DNA of 64,000 nt, taken from contig OY730169.1 of the NCBI GenBank assembly GCA_963422465.1, forward strand, positions 3,100,001 to 3,164,000, written 5' to 3'. A program made the position numbers and the translations under genes. Positions within the stretch are counted from its first letter, which is position 1, and every line of letters begins with the position of its first letter. The stretch is from Lichina pygmaea. Taxonomy: Eukaryota; Ascomycota; Lichinomycetes; Lichinales; Lichinaceae. Shown here piece after piece: positions 13,364 to 26,666 of this stretch. The notes under the pieces were generated by a model. It saw only the letters and a list, made by a program, of their open reading frames with translations, ran no database searches and was not told where the DNA came from.

Positions 13364-14882
13364 TCAACTCATTGGCGTCGTCCAGAGATCGTGACCCATG
13401 CGTGGCTTGATGTCGTATCCCTCCATCTGCGGATCGGCGCTCTGGGGGCGACGCATGTTCGAGTTGGGATAGTAGAGATGCGTTCCGGTGAGGTTCGCGT
13501 GCGCGTACGGATCCGGGAAGCCGTAGCTCTCGGTGTGCGCCGGCGACGCCATGGCCACCTGCGAGGGCGACTGCCACCCGACCGAGGCCATGTGAGGACT
13601 ACCGCCGGCGCTGGCCATCGCCGCCTGCTGGCGCTGGTCTGGGTTCGCGGGCGGCTCGAGCACGGGCGGAGGCCCGTAGGACGCCGGATGGGACGTGTGC
13701 AGCGTCGGTCGGGCCGTGGCGAAGGACATCAGCGGGGTCGGTGTCGTCGAGGGCGACGACCGCGGACTTGGCTGCGTTCGGAGCTCGCCTCGTAGGTGCG
13801 GAGGGAGCGGGCCGGTGTTGAGGTAGAGGTCCCGAGACATGGTGGGGATGGCGGGAAGCGGTGTCGACGGCGAGAGCGACGTCGTCCGAGGCCCTGGCGA
13901 CGGGGTCGAAAGGGGGGAGCCGCTGTGTGAGTACTCTTCGCCGTCCGACCGCGTCGCCCGACCCGAACGGCCGACCGGCGGTCGCGAGGCGAGAGCGGCA
14001 GCTGTCGCCGCCGCGGCCTCCTCGACAGTGCCTGTATGGTGGTTCTGGTGTCGCGTGAGGGTCGTCCTCCGTGTGAACGTCTTCTGACAGTCGGCGTACG
14101 GGCACTTGTACGGCCGCTTGCCGGAGTGGATCCGGCGATGCCGAGCCAGAGAACTCGAATCCGAGAAGGGCTGCATCGCCATGTCGTCAGTTTTTCGGTG
14201 GTCTCGAGGAAGACCTCCCCGTGGAGGGAGCAAGTAGGAGGGGAGGAGACGTACCTTTCCACAGCGCTCGCACATGTGCGGCTTTTCGCCAGTGTGTACC
14301 CGCTCGTGGACGGTCAAGGCGGACCGCTGAATGAACTGTCTGTCACAGCCGGGATGAGTGCACACGTGCGGTCGGACGCCTGTGTGGATGCGTTCTGCAG
14401 ATCGACCGGATCAGCAAACACGGTCGGGACCTCTATTGGAGAGGGGGGAGAAGAGGATCGACGGATTCCACTCACCGTGACGAGCCAGGTCGCTGCGGCG
14501 CGCAAAGCCCTTGCCGCACGAGCTGCAGGGAAAGGCCTTTTGCGTCGGCGAGATGAGCCCTGGTCGTGCCGGGTCGCGGACTTCCTCTGGCCCGACGTCT
14601 GGGTCATAGGTCCCGTTTGGCATGGCTTCGTTGGGCAACAAGGGCAGCTGTGCCTGCATCGACGTCGGCGAGCCATAGGTGAGGTCGTGGGGTACGCCGC
14701 TCATGGCATGAAGCGCGTGGTCTGCACGGGTAGAGTATCGAGACGATGTATCCGAGCCGAACGAGGATAATCCTCGTTCGGACTCGCTCTCGGACGGGGA
14801 CCGCCCGGAGATGTGAGCATAATGATGAGGATGTTGAGCCTGATGCGGATGCGGATGCGGGTGCTGTTGATGTTGATGTTGC

Positions 14883-14914
<32 letters not shown>

Positions 14915-14925
14915 GGGGTGATGGA

Positions 14926-14962
<37 letters not shown>

Positions 14963-15211
14963 TTGTTTCTGCTGATGGTGGTGTTGGTGTTGGTGTTGGT
15001 GTTGGTGGTGGTAGTGTTGCTGAAAATGCTGATCCGGATTCGACGTCGCGGCCGCCGCTGCCATTGCCGCCGCAGTAGAAGAGCCTTTCCGGTTGAGGAT
15101 GTTCGTGATGTCCATCGACGCCGATGCGCCCAACCACAGAAACGGTCGGCCGCGGGGCGGGATCGTCTCGGTCGCCGTCGCCGCCGCCGTGGTCACCGCG
15201 TCTAGTCCCAT
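13364..15211 (-). CDS. C2H2 zinc finger transcription factor, four fingers
   Basis: Three exons, 15211-14476, 14394-14255 and 14170-13364, give 560 aa. Four consecutive C2H2 fingers are rebuilt by the splices: C-SSCGKGFARRSDLARH-ERIH (about 226-249), CTHPGCDRQFIQRSALTVH (257-279), CERCGK-PFSDSSSLARH (287-306) and CPYADCQKTFTRRTTLTRH (315-337), joined by TGVRPH, TGEKPH and SGKRPY linkers. This layout indicates sequence-specific DNA binding in the nucleus. Upstream lies a dense Gln/His tract (about residues 60-125) encoded by trinucleotide-like repeats. The C-terminal 220 residues are Pro/Ser/Thr-rich and probably regulatory. The start at 15211 is the longest; an internal Met at 15115 (MDITNILNRKG) resembles fungal C2H2 N-termini and could be the real start. 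I do not assign an orthologue name. Confidence 0.85.
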
Positions 15212-15428
15212 ATAACAGAGTCAATCCAACGCTCGAGGTCCAGCGGGCACAAGCCGAGACTGTGCGCTGTCGGTAAGCTGTCAGCGTCTGCGGGGAGGGT
15301 CGTCAGAGGAAACGGCCGTGGCAGCTCTTAATCAAGTCGTTCCCCGACAAACCCCAGGCGCCCGATCCGTTTCACGATTCCGAGCGCGACGACAGCTGTT
15401 TTTCGATCCACCAGCAGAATCCAATGTG

Positions 15429-15441
15429 GGTGTGTGTGTGT

Positions 15442-15495
<54 letters not shown>

Positions 15496-15502
15496 GTATG
15501 TG
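15429..15502 (+). repeat. GT dinucleotide microsatellite
   Basis: About 74 bp of nearly perfect GT repeats with a few A or C interruptions, 220 bp upstream of the C2H2 gene start. Confidence 0.95.
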
Positions 15503-16287
15503 TCTCGACCTCTCCAGCCACGTAAGCCTATCCGCCGAGTCCGATCCCTGCTCGAGCTTCCGGAGTAAAATGAGAGTGCCAGCGTAGGAATGATCGAGTC
15601 GTCTTGCTGCTCGTCTCGGCTCGACCGTTGATTCCTCGGCGTTGTGATACAAGCCCGTGTACGGACCGGTAGTGCGACAGACGTCGCCTTTTGGGCAGCA
15701 GTAACAGCAGCAGCTTCCCGAGACAAGATGGACGTGCGCTTCCAGGTGGTCGACCCGCCAGGGACCGGTCCTTCGAAGTCAGGCACGACGGCGAGAGGGA
15801 GATGCCCTCGCGTCAGCACCGGCCAACTTCGAGAACCGAGCGGGGAGGCTGGATCGAACGGGGCGTCGTCAGGTTGCCCGAATCGCAGGTCAGGCTCGGT
15901 TTCAAAAGTGCCTGTGGTGGAGAGGGGGGAAGGTGCGTCAGCGTCAATCCCTTCGGCCGCGCGTGCGCGAGCAGACGATGGCCAGGAAGATGCCCCGCCT
16001 TGGGTCCGGAAGGGCCGACGACGGAGCTTACAAGATATAAACTCGAGCGGCTTCGACGGGGGATCCGAGTGCAGGGTACCGCTTAAGCGTTTCGTTCATG
16101 CGTTGCGGCGCAGAACGATTGTCCGGCTCGTTCGTTTTCCGCCTGGCCTCGCGTTTCATCCCACGCGCCAATCGAGCCGACGAGGACAGCGGCCGGCCTG
16201 TCCCGAGGGCGGTGGCAGGATCAGGTTCAACTCCACAAGGACGACAAGACGAGGAGATGGAATGGACGTACGGAGGAGAGGAGAAGG

Positions 16288-16322
16288 TGGAGGAGGAGGA
16301 GGAGGAGGAGGAGGAGGAGGAG
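16288..16322 (+). repeat. GGA trinucleotide microsatellite
   Basis: Perfect GGA/GAG repeat of about 35 bp in non-coding DNA. Confidence 0.9.
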
Positions 16323-17770
16323 GGAGAGGCAGTGGGACAAGCAGAAGAAGAGTTCGGAATGAGGCTGCGAGTGCGGTGGCATGAACGAGACACGACTCCA
16401 GACAAGGTCCTTCACGGGTCGACGACGTGTTTTTTTCTTTTGGGTTGCATCCACGACCCATGGACTACCAGACTGCCAGAGTAGCGTAACCGGTATATGG
16501 ACGGTCCACGAAGCTCCGTCCGTGCTCCACACCGGTCGTCGTTCGGCGCCTCCCACCTTCCACACTCTTCTTTGGCTTCTCCGAGGGTTCGGTATGACGA
16601 TCCCAGACCGAGCGGCGATCGTACATACGTACGGACGGTAGTGGCAGCCTTCCGCAGGTTTGGCCTTCTCGCCAAAAGAGGATCTCGTACCGTCGAGCGG
16701 CTGCCCACCACCACATACGCCCCCGTGCCACCAGCATCAAGCCAACATCGGCAGAGGTCCAGTACGGGGGGACGGGGGGAGGGGGGGAGGTACCCTTCCT
16801 CTTTCCCTTCGCCGTCCTGTCCCCTCCGCGCGCCTCGACACACACCACGGACGGCGATTGCGCGGCGGTCGGTGACGACGTCGGCCGTCCAGCGTTCCTG
16901 TGGGACCGGCGATGTGTGTACGGTACTGAGCCGTACTGGCGTGGTACACCGGCGCGACAGGCGCCCCCGTACGATGACTCGGTCCAGGCGGGCGTCGGTC
17001 GCGACGGTCAAGCTGAAGTCAAAACAAGCCAAGAACGGAAGAGCCAGCGGCGACGGCGGTGTCGACGGCATCGCCGCCGGACGAAGCCAGTCCCTCGAAC
17101 CCGGCCATCCTACCTCGGTTGCTGAACGCTGCTTAGGTCGTCGTTGCTTTTTGTGCGATAGCTTGGATGGAAGCGAGTTTCATCGCAAATCGATCTGTGA
17201 ATGCGCTCAGTCAACCAATCTTCCAAGAAAGCACCAACAGGAGCGCTTCCCGCGACTTGCGATGGCGTCGTCGTGCTCGGCGCTTGGTTTTGGTATGCGC
17301 ATCCGCCGTGGGGTACACTTCGTACCGTGGGTACGTGCGCCAGTACGCACGTAACAACACACGGACGCACGCATCTGCGTACCGTACATACGTAGGTACG
17401 TACCGGTACCCGCAGACCCGTCGCTATATGTATACGCATGAGCTCGTGACTTTCGAGCGTGCCAGAGTCCGTCGTGTTCGTAAACGTTGGCGGCAAGGGA
17501 ACGTTATTGTACGGTACTTGTGACGATGCCGCTGACCCGTCTCGGGGCTGCCAAAGGCGAGACAACGCCGTCCACGGCCCCGAAGGGAGTCCTGCACCGT
17601 GAGATAGACTATCGTCTGGAGCACGGACGAGCGAGACCCCCGAGAGGGAGCTTGCCACGCCGTTCGGCTCTCTCGAAGCTGCCCCGCCGGGTGTGACAGC
17701 TGGGGCCTTGTGCTTCCCCGCCGGCGTCTTTCCCCTCCACACCTCTCGACAGCTCTCCTCCCCTCACCTG

Positions 17771-17823
17771 TCTTCTTCTTCTTCTTCTTCTTCTTCTTCT
17801 TCTTCTTCTTCTTCTTCTTCTTC
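17771..17823 (+). repeat. CTT trinucleotide microsatellite
   Basis: About 53 bp of CTT repeats, followed by imperfect CTT/CTC units to about 17860. Confidence 0.95.
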
Positions 17824-20425
17824 CTCCTCTTCTTCTTCTTGTTCATCTTCATCTTCTTCCATCGACGGTTTCCTGTCATTCGCGTTGATAATCTTCCGCT
17901 TCTCCCGCTGCTGCGACCTTCTCCCCATCTTGTCTCGTCCTTCTTCCAGGTAGCTTCCGTCACTCACTCTCTCTCCCTCTCTCTCTCTTATTGCGACCTT
18001 CCTTTCTGCGCAAGGTGCTGTTGCCTGCCACGAGACGAGTTGTTTTGTCCCACTTCCAGTTTCGCGGAGTACGAGGGCTCGTATGGCTGTCAGGGCGTCA
18101 CACCTTCCCAAGCCCGTAAAGGTTAAACCCCCAAACCCTTGTGGAGCGGTGTGCTGGATGACTGCCTATGCAGAGCCAGGGTTCGCCCCGGAGTCGTCTC
18201 AGGATTGAAAGCATGTTGCATAGTGATGAGATTTCTATTTCCAACTCGATAAGTATGGTGCTGAGGATAAGCAGATGCTGGATTGGGCCCATGTCGTGTC
18301 TCGAAACACACACGGACACACATACTGCGGCGGAAAAGGAAATTCCGTCGAGCGATCGAATGAGACCGGTAAATGAGGATCGAGAGACCAACGTTCCGTC
18401 TGTTGCGAAGCGTGACGGAGGGGAAAAAGGGAAAGAGAAAGGGAAAGAGAAAAGCCAGCCGGCCCTGCGAACTGACGGTCAGATGTCTCCAAAGGGAGAG
18501 AGAGGGAAGAGAGAGCGAGAGACTGTCGACGTGTAGTCTGTACTGCGATTTTTCCAGCGCTTCGGCTCGACGCTCTCGAGACTTCCATCGACATCCATTC
18601 GCGATGTTGTGATTCTGGAGCTAAGGTAAGCTCGAGGTATTAAGCCGGAGACGCTGCAGACGGCCTCGTCCGAGTTGGGATCTGAAGGCCGCAATGTCTT
18701 AGACACGCTAAGTCCGGAAGCGCTGTGCACGTCGCTCCACACCGCCTTGAAGCTCGATCGGTACCGTACAATAGGGCACCAAGCCCTTCCCCTACTCAGT
18801 TAGCATGCCTTGGACGTACCGGTGAGCTGACGCGATCGGGACTTGACCCTCTGTCGGCCTTTTCTCGGTCGAGACCTGTACGTACGGTACGTATGTAGGG
18901 TACTGAGCCACTCTCCGCATGAAGCCGAAGGCTGAACGATGAGATGATTGGAGCTGTGGAGGCTACGCCAGAGCCTGGCGGTCGCAGCCAGACCCGCCCG
19001 GTCCAGTCCGTTCCGAGACCCCCTCTTCCGAGACAGGCTCGTGTGATAGCTGGCCGTGCGCCGCAGCCCGTTTCATGAAAAACGTGCCCGTAGACGGCCG
19101 AACCATCGTGTGAAGGTACCGTGCGCCAACGCGCCGAAGCCAATTTGCAGCGTTTGCAGAAGATGACGGGAGAAACACCGGTCCTCCAGACGTTGGCAGA
19201 TCGGATCCCCGCTCCAACCTGGCTGGCCTTGGCAAGGACGTGGGGACGTCTTGCCCGGCCTGCAGCAGCTGAACCCGTGTGGCCCCGGATCCTGGCAGCA
19301 GCGCGTCACTCTGGACATGGGGAACAGCCTCTCGAACGGAGGCGCCGCCTTTCGCTGTGGTACATGTCGTACGTACGAGGTACTGTACAGCTTCGGCCGA
19401 CCGTTCCGCTCTCCTTGTCGATGGCCTCGACGTACATCTCCAACTGCTGCTTCCGACTGCTGTATCTTCTTCAATCCAGTATGGAGCGCACTTGGAGAAG
19501 ACTGCTTCCTTGTACTCATGGCTCCTCGGGCCAGGCTCATGCGTAGAACCAGCATGGTCACATCGTGACCATAGATCTCCGCACGCTGCGGTAGACCCGA
19601 TTGACGGCTCTACCGTTGACTTCCGCTGACTCCGGTCCCACAAGTGGGTCTGGTTGCGGCTGATCTCTCCGCTGGGATCGTGCGCAAAAGCTTGGCTGTT
19701 TGGTCGGTCAAGCGTAGGAGGCATACTGCTGTGGAACAATAGCACGTGCAGTGGCGGCAGCGAGCTCGTTCGAACTTAGACTGTCGTGCTCGGGTAGTTT
19801 AACATCGTTCTCCTCCCCTGAAGTTAAACCCTCATTACCGTGCAGGTGTTTCTCCGCTCGTGAAAAAAAACCCCCCCCCATGCCACCTGTCGTAGCCCGA
19901 TCATGATCAGAGTTATCTCCTCGACAGCCTCGGACGATAGACGCCTCGATCGCGTGGACGCAGCAGCTCACCTTGGCCTGTTGTTGCTGCTGTAGCCGCA
20001 GCTGCCAGGCGGAAATTCGGAAAAAGTAAATCATGTGCGCCGAATGGGGGACTGGAGCGCTCAATCACGGATCTGGCCATGACTGCAGCAATGTATATTG
20101 TCGTTGCCGGTGACTCAGCTGAGCGAGGGATCTCACGGCAAAGCGAGACAACCTGGCCATGCCGATGTAGCTTCGACGCCACCGACTGATCTGGTGACGA
20201 CCGAGGTGCCGTAGCGTGCGTACGTAGCCATTGAGCTAGCAGCGTCTGTAACCAACCACCATTCCTTCGGGCAACGGATCAGATAGTCATTCGCCCCTTC
20301 CCGATTGTGCGTCGGTGTAAGTTAGCAGTGTATTTACGTACGGTGCGTATGAGTGCCTCGTATCCTCGTATATCCAGCTGGCTGCTGCCTCCCACGCCTC
20401 CGTAGATTCTGGCAGGCTGGGCGTC

Positions 20426-20449
20426 GGGGGGGGGGGGGGGGGGGGGGGG
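20426..20449 (+). repeat. Poly-G homopolymer, 24 nt
   Basis: Uninterrupted run of 24 guanines in the gene-poor region upstream of the epsin gene. Confidence 0.95.
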
Positions 20450-22460
20450 CGCTCCGACTTGGACTCGGGTGATCGTGAGATGGGTACAAGATTTGGCAGA
20501 GGCTGCTACCTCTGCCGCATCATGCTGTAGTCTGCAGTGTAGTACTCTCCGGCTTCGACCCAAAGGACGGACGAAGGGATACAGGTGTATCCCCAGTTGA
20601 TGGTGGGGCAGATGTTGGAAAAACATTCCCGTGGCGGTGTCTGCCCAACCGTGCTTGCGTGGTGTCTTGTGGGGTACCGGCGTGGACTTCTGTGTGACAC
20701 CGGGCAGCACTTGCTCCTCGCCTCAAAGGCAACCAGTCCATGCAACTCCGATTGGGACGAGCGGCAACTCGATCCCGATTGTGCACTGCTTGTACCTTCC
20801 ATGGGACCCCAGGTATCTGGCCTGGCGCTAACCGTGCCGCGCCGCATGCATACCTGGTCATCAACCCGGACGGCCTCACTGATGGTGCATTGGTGATCAT
20901 GATGAGCTGGGCCCGGGGTGCCCCGCCATTCCAAGGATCTTCTTTCAGGGAAGTATCATCTCAACTATTGGTCGTGTAATGCCAGAACCAGCGTCGTGAG
21001 TAGCACAAGTGCCCTGGTCAACGCCGAGTAGGCAATACTGGACAACTCTGAGTCGATCAGCATCGCATCTCGTACGTTGCAAAACAACAGCCATAATGAG
21101 AGCAACTTGGTATCTCAAGGGCCGATCTGGGCTGCGCGCGACTGTGGTGCGTGATGCTTGTACATTGATAGGCAACAGCACCGGTCCGAACTGAAAAGGG
21201 GTAAATCCACCGAACAGAGAACGGTGGCATGGTTGTGACCCTTGCCAGACATCAAAAAAATATGGCGCAGATTGTGGAGGGTACGAGGAGACTCCCGGGC
21301 AAGCCTCAAGCTCTGGAACAGGTAATGTTTTAGGCGTCGCAAATTGCAGCCGTAGTAAATTCTCCATTGTCGAGACGAGCAGAATATGAGAGCCACCCAC
21401 GGTTTGGGTTCCTCCGGATGCTACCTTCCCATTCTGAATTCAGCAGGGGCGAAATGCCTTTGTCCTCTTGATGGAGTGGTCTTAGAACGGCCAGGGGGCT
21501 CGTACTGCGTGTATCATGTTCCAGTGTCGTCCTGAGAGCGGCTGCAGCAGACCTCTGCCTCTTGCCATGAAGCAACAAGCTGCGGAGACAAAGACTTCGT
21601 CGGATCGATCGATGGCTATAGCATAAAGTAGTGTAGGGGTTTCATAAGCACAGGTGCCCATTACGAAGGCCTGCTTCAGTCCAAGCTCGAGCTTTTCAAC
21701 GATTGCAACGATAGTAGCGATAAACACTATGGCGTTCGTAGCAATGAAAGAAGAGGTACCTGACGATACCATGTGACGGAACGTCGACGATATTCCAAGC
21801 TGATCATAGCTTGATGTCGAGCAAGAAGTGTACAGTTCAGGACACTCCTTGCCGTACCGTAAAATACCAGTACCGTAGAGCGAGAGCTACGGTACCTTCC
21901 ACTCGATAGTTTTCGCAAAGGTATCAGAGCTAACTTAGTCGTCGTCTCCTATAAGCCACATGGTCAATAAGTAGAGATGACACAACGGGGGCGTGTGAGC
22001 TTGCCATCATTGCTCCCACTATAAAGCAACAAACACATGGTGATATCACGTGACTACCGTAATGTGGCTGGCGTCGTCACTGTGGCTCAAGCTGCACCGC
22101 CACCGCCCGTAGATCACGTTGGCGCTTCGTCAGCCGTGACGCAGGCGAACCTTCAATAGCTGATCCGAATCACTTGGTCTTCACGACCTACCTCCTATCC
22201 TGCAGTGCACCGAACACTGCCACGGCCGAATTCGACACATCTACCATTTGCTGGGGTTCGCCTTACGTCCAGCTGCTTCAGAGCTCGACTTACGGTAAAG
22301 GCTGTTTCCGCATCGACGCTGAAGATGCGGTATCCCTCTTGACCTCGGTTTACTCTGACTTCGATTCGCTGTTGGCCGCCGACGGTTACTCGCCGCCGGT
22401 CACTCTTGGAAAATCTCAGCCCAAGTGCCCTGAGCACGGATCAAGCGACGCTGCTTCAGG

Positions 22461-24507
22461 ATGTCGAAAGTCATCCGGAGCGTCAAGAACGTGACCAAGG
22501 GCTATTCGGCGGTGCAGGTCAGAGTCCGCAATGGTGTGTAGTCCATATCTTACTTATCAATGCCTGTCTTAACATGCTGCCTACAGCCACAAGCAACGAT
22601 CCTTGGGGCCCTACGGGCACGGAAATGAGCGAGATAGCTCAACTGACCTTCAATTCGTGAGGATTCTGGTGCCGCATCACTTTGTGGATGGCGAATAGAC
22701 TTACCACTTGCATTAGATCCAACGACTTTTACGAGATTATGGACATGCTGGATAAGAGACTGAATGACAAGGGCAAGAATTGGCGGCACGTCCTAAAGGC
22801 GCTCAAGGTGCTGGATTATTGCCTGCATGAGGGCTCCGAGCTGGTTGTCACCTGGGCAAGGAAGAATGTGTACATCATCAAGACCCTAAGTCAGTTCCAA
22901 TACATCGACGAAGAAGGGAAAGACGTTGGTCAGAACGGTGAGCAGCGACACTCGAGAAAGTTACGTCACAGGCTGGTCTGACGGCTCGGATCGTCTCAGT
23001 GAGGGTGTCCGCCAAAGAACTTACGGCCCTGATCCTCGACGAGGAGAGACTGCGGACGGAGCGTCAAGACCGAAAGCTGTGGAAGTCACGTATCACGGGC
23101 ATCGAAGAGTTTGCGCCACCCTCGTCGTTCGGCGAGACATCCGCGTCGCCGAGGCGAAAGTCGGAGCGGAGAGATCGTCGGGCGGACGAGGAAGAAGTCG
23201 AATATCGCTTAGCCCTAGAAGCCAGTAGGGTCGAGGCCGAAGAAGAAAAGAAGCGAAGGGAGAGGGGCTCAAGTGTGCCCAATGACGATGATCTGGCCAA
23301 AGCCATCAAGCTGAGCAAGGAAGAGGAGGAGCTCCGAAAACGGGAACTTGAGGAGAGCAATCCGTCGACGCTCTTCGACGACACTCCGGCACCGATCACG
23401 CAGCAGCCGCAGCCGACAGGGCACAACCAGGGATACCAGCAACAGGGCGCTGTCGACTGGAACGGGAACTTGATCGACCCGATCCAGCAGTTTCAGCAGC
23501 CCACGTCGACCGGGCACCTGAACACGGCGTACTCGAACCAAATTGCGTTTGCCAACCAGCCCACAGGATACCAAGGGGTCAATAGCTTCCCCAACGGGTT
23601 TGGGGCATCCCAGGGCATGTTCGACCCACAGCAGCAGCAGCAAGAACAACAACAATACGTCCAGCCGCAACCGCAACAGCAGGGTATGCTGCAACCGCAG
23701 ACGACCGCTTTATATGCTCAATCGAACAACCCGTACGCCCAAGCTGGCATTGATCTGACCGGGCAGAACGCCTTGGCGCAACAACAGCAGCAGCAGCAAC
23801 AGACAGGATTCTTGCAAACACCCAGCAACAACCCCTGGGCCACATCTCCAGCGGATCAACAATCGCAGCTGAACGCGTTGCAACCGCTACCGACGGGATC
23901 GAACAATCCATTTGCATCGTCCATGACGCGGCCTCAGGCTACGACGAGCCTGACAACCGGGTCGACAGGTCTCGGGCCGTCCCTGAACACGCTCACCGAG
24001 CAAAAAGTGCAAACTCAGTTCAACAACCACAACTTCAACCCTGCGACGTCGTTCTCTGGCTCGGCAGCGGCACCGATCTCTTCGGCGAAGCTGTCCGGCG
24101 CGCTGAAAGACGATCAGAATGCCGCGCACGCCGCTCGGCTGAACGTTCTCCTCGCGCAGGGCGAAGGCATCGACACGTTCGGAAACACGGGCGACCTACG
24201 TATCCCGGCGCAGCACACGGCGCCGGGGACGTTCGTCAACTCGGCCGGCCAGAACCTGACGAAGCTTCAGCAGTCGCAGACGGGCAACAACCCGTTCTTC
24301 CAGCAGAACCAGTTCACGGGATTCCCCTCCGCCACGGGCGCCGCTGGATCGGGCGGTCGCGTGATGCCGGCTCAGACCGGGCCTGCGGGCATAAACGGCT
24401 TTGGAGGGGTACCAGCCGGCGCCTTGCCTGGTGCCAGGACGAACAACCCCTTTGTTCCTCAGCAGACACAGACGCAGCCACAGTCCGGCAGCCTGATCGA
24501 TCTTTGA
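22461..24507 (+). CDS. ENT1: Epsin (ENTH domain endocytic adaptor)
   Basis: Four exons, 22461-22533, 22587-22656, 22717-22937 and 23000-24507, give 623 aa. The ENTH domain occupies about residues 10-145: it opens with KGYSAVQVRVRNAT, contains NDPWGPTGTEM and IMDMLDKRLNDKGKNWRHV, and binds PtdIns(4,5)P2. Two ubiquitin-interacting motifs follow, EEEVEYRLALEASRVE (about 186-201) and DDDLAKAIKLSKEEEE (about 217-232). The Gln/Asn-rich tail contains three NPF motifs (NNPFASS, NNPFFQQ, NNPFVPQ) for EH-domain partners, and the protein ends in the clathrin-box peptide LIDL. This is the full epsin architecture, acting at endocytic sites with actin patches. The start is MSKVIRSVKN; the short first three exons are typical of the family in filamentous fungi. 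Confidence 0.95.
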
Positions 24508-26666
24508 CCGACCAACGGGGCTGTGCGGGCGGTCAAGATCTGTCAATTGGAGTCCTTCAGTCAAAAGACAGGACGGCGTCTGTGGAGGAATGTTATTGTT
24601 TTTGTTATCGTCGAGGACGAATGTTTGCTGACCGCTGATGGTGGGAGGCACGTTTGATCCTTTGTCTTTTCCGACTTCTCTCTTTCTTGCTTGATCGCTA
24701 CAGGAGCAACTGGGAGGTGGACCACAGATATGACCGGGCTCTAGCTAGCTAAGATCGGAGGCTGTGTCCTGAGTATGGTGCGGTACGGCGGGACGGAGAG
24801 GGGCGAGAGCACAAGAAAAGGGAGTGAGAGGGTGGAAGGGAAGGGTGATCCACAGAGTAGGAGAGGGATGAGAGTATTGTTAGGATGCCAAAGCAAGCAA
24901 CCAAGCAACCAAGCAATCAGAAATACAAGGGCGCAAGCAAGGAAGCAATCAAAGAGACTACGTAGTGGCTTTCTAGACATGACGACATGGCAGGAGGAAT
25001 TTGTGAATAGGACAGGCTTGATACTTTGATCCTCTTCTCTCTTCTTTTCTAAGTTCCAAGCTACTATCTGCACTCTGGTTTATGTCTCTCAAAAAAGACT
25101 TGACTAGTTCAACCTGGCACACCAACTCATCTCCGAAAACTAACACTACATCTTTGTGACTCCTATCTTTTACAGACACTGTATAAGTATTTCTTGAGAT
25201 CTGCCTCTAGTCCTACCCAACTCTTGATTCCCATCACTTCAAAAAGTTTCGGAGAAAAGAAGTATGTATCTAGAAGTTCTGCATGGCTCACCAGCCATTT
25301 CAGAGTAAGAATAAAATCAAAGAATAAGACCATCTGTCTGCTCTTCCTTGTTGTTGGTCGGTAAGCTAGGACAGACGTGTACTCTACTACCTGTTCTGCT
25401 CTACTTACGGTTGCTTGGTACGCTCTATCACTACTTGCTCTTCTTTGTTGTAGGTTGATGATTATATTCACTGTAGTTACAATACTCTTTCAAGTCTTTT
25501 CTCAAGTCTCGCTTCAAGACTTGTCTCAGATGTTGTCTCAAAGTCTCTTCTGTAGAAGCTGTACATACGTACAGCTTAGTGACCTCTGCTCTAGTCTGTC
25601 ACAATCTCGCGCTTTCTGCTATGATTTAGTACGTATAGACTAGTGTTCTATGCTCTACGGCACTTGGTTCATCCAAGTCTCACTCTGTTCTGCATCAATG
25701 GACATTCTCTCTTCTTCTCTCTGGTCTGGTCTGGTCTGCTTTGATTGAGTTTGCGCAAGTACAGTGCAACTGCTCTGCTCAGACGTGGCATGCTCGTGCA
25801 GACTCTTCGTCTTGTTGGTTCTTTCGGGCATCACACTGTACTGCTCTGCCTTTTGGTAATGTCCACACGTACTCCGCTGGTGTTCGGTCGGGTCTAGTAG
25901 TCTAGACTAGTATTCTACACCTCTATCCTCGAATGTAGCTGACTACCATCCAGTGTACTTTGCTTCGGTCCGGTCCGGTCTACTAACACGGTCCCAGACT
26001 CTGATACTCTGATCTGTGTACCGTACGGTAAGGTACGTACAGTATATGCAGTACGTGACGAAATCGTTGTCGCCGAGACACCGAGAGACCGACACACCGA
26101 CACACCCAGGAACCAAAACCTGTGATTATCCCCCGACAAAGCAAGGGGACTTAAGGTTACCGCACCTTAAGCGATCTTCGCCGCCAAGTCGGCAGGCGAG
26201 GTGCAGCATTAAAAGCAGACACAGCACTAGGGCCAGACACAACGAAAACAGATTTGAGCAGCACTGCGAGTGGAAGCCGGGTGCGTATAGCGTGGCCGGG
26301 GCCTACCCCCCCCTTCCTTTCCCCTCTCTCACCTCAGCTAGCTAGCTAGAGCCACGTAACAACACCCAGAGCCACTAGAGGCATCCCCCAAAATCGAATG
26401 TCTTTCTCATCTGTAGGTAGAGCGGTATAACAACAGGACAGTACCGGTAGGAAAAACATTCCATAGTATATTTGCTTTGCATTAGGAGTACGGTAGCTGC
26501 TGGAGAAGTTGTAAGAGGAGGAAGAGCGGTGAAGGGTGGCTGGCTTGAGGGGGTGCGTGAGTGAGTATTGCCTCTGATACCGTGTTTCTATGCTGTTTCG
26601 ACCGGGCTTGAAAGAGTCTCCGTGGTCTCCAAGATATGCTGTCGCCTCTAGAAGCCAAGGCTCTGT
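24508..26666. other. Convergent intergenic region epsin / COQ3
   Basis: About 2.16 kb between two 3' ends. The part 25000-25900 is less GC-rich than the surroundings and rich in CTCT/TCTG words. A GTAC-rich palindrome cluster lies at 26010-26060. No protein-like frame or RNA gene was recognised; decayed repeat DNA is possible but no family could be identified. Confidence 0.45.

Larger units (their letters stand above)
15212..22460. other. 7.2-kb gene-poor region between C2H2 factor and epsin
   Basis: This is the space between two divergent genes. Open frames of up to about 285 codons occur on both strands, but they overlap, are Arg/Ser/Pro-rich as expected of GC-rich non-coding DNA, and show no domain. 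Contents: a GT dinucleotide repeat (15429-15502), a GGA repeat (16288-16322), a CTT repeat (17771-17823), a G24 run (20426-20449), and GTAC-rich palindromes around 16620, 17310-17412 and 18885. I found no tRNA, rRNA or transposase. It may hold long 5' leaders or regulatory RNA, but nothing in the sequence proves that. Confidence 0.5.

Noticed and set aside
15429-15502. GT repeat as a mobile element end or Z-DNA regulatory element
   Set aside because: Simple microsatellite; no flanking duplication or associated structure to support more.
16497-17354. 285-codon plus-strand frame
   Set aside because: Arg/Ser/Thr-rich random composition, overlapped by similar frames on the other strand, crosses GTAC clusters, no recognisable domain.
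18963-19745. 260-codon minus-strand frame
   Set aside because: No family resemblance; equally long frames on the opposite strand; composition of non-coding GC-rich DNA.
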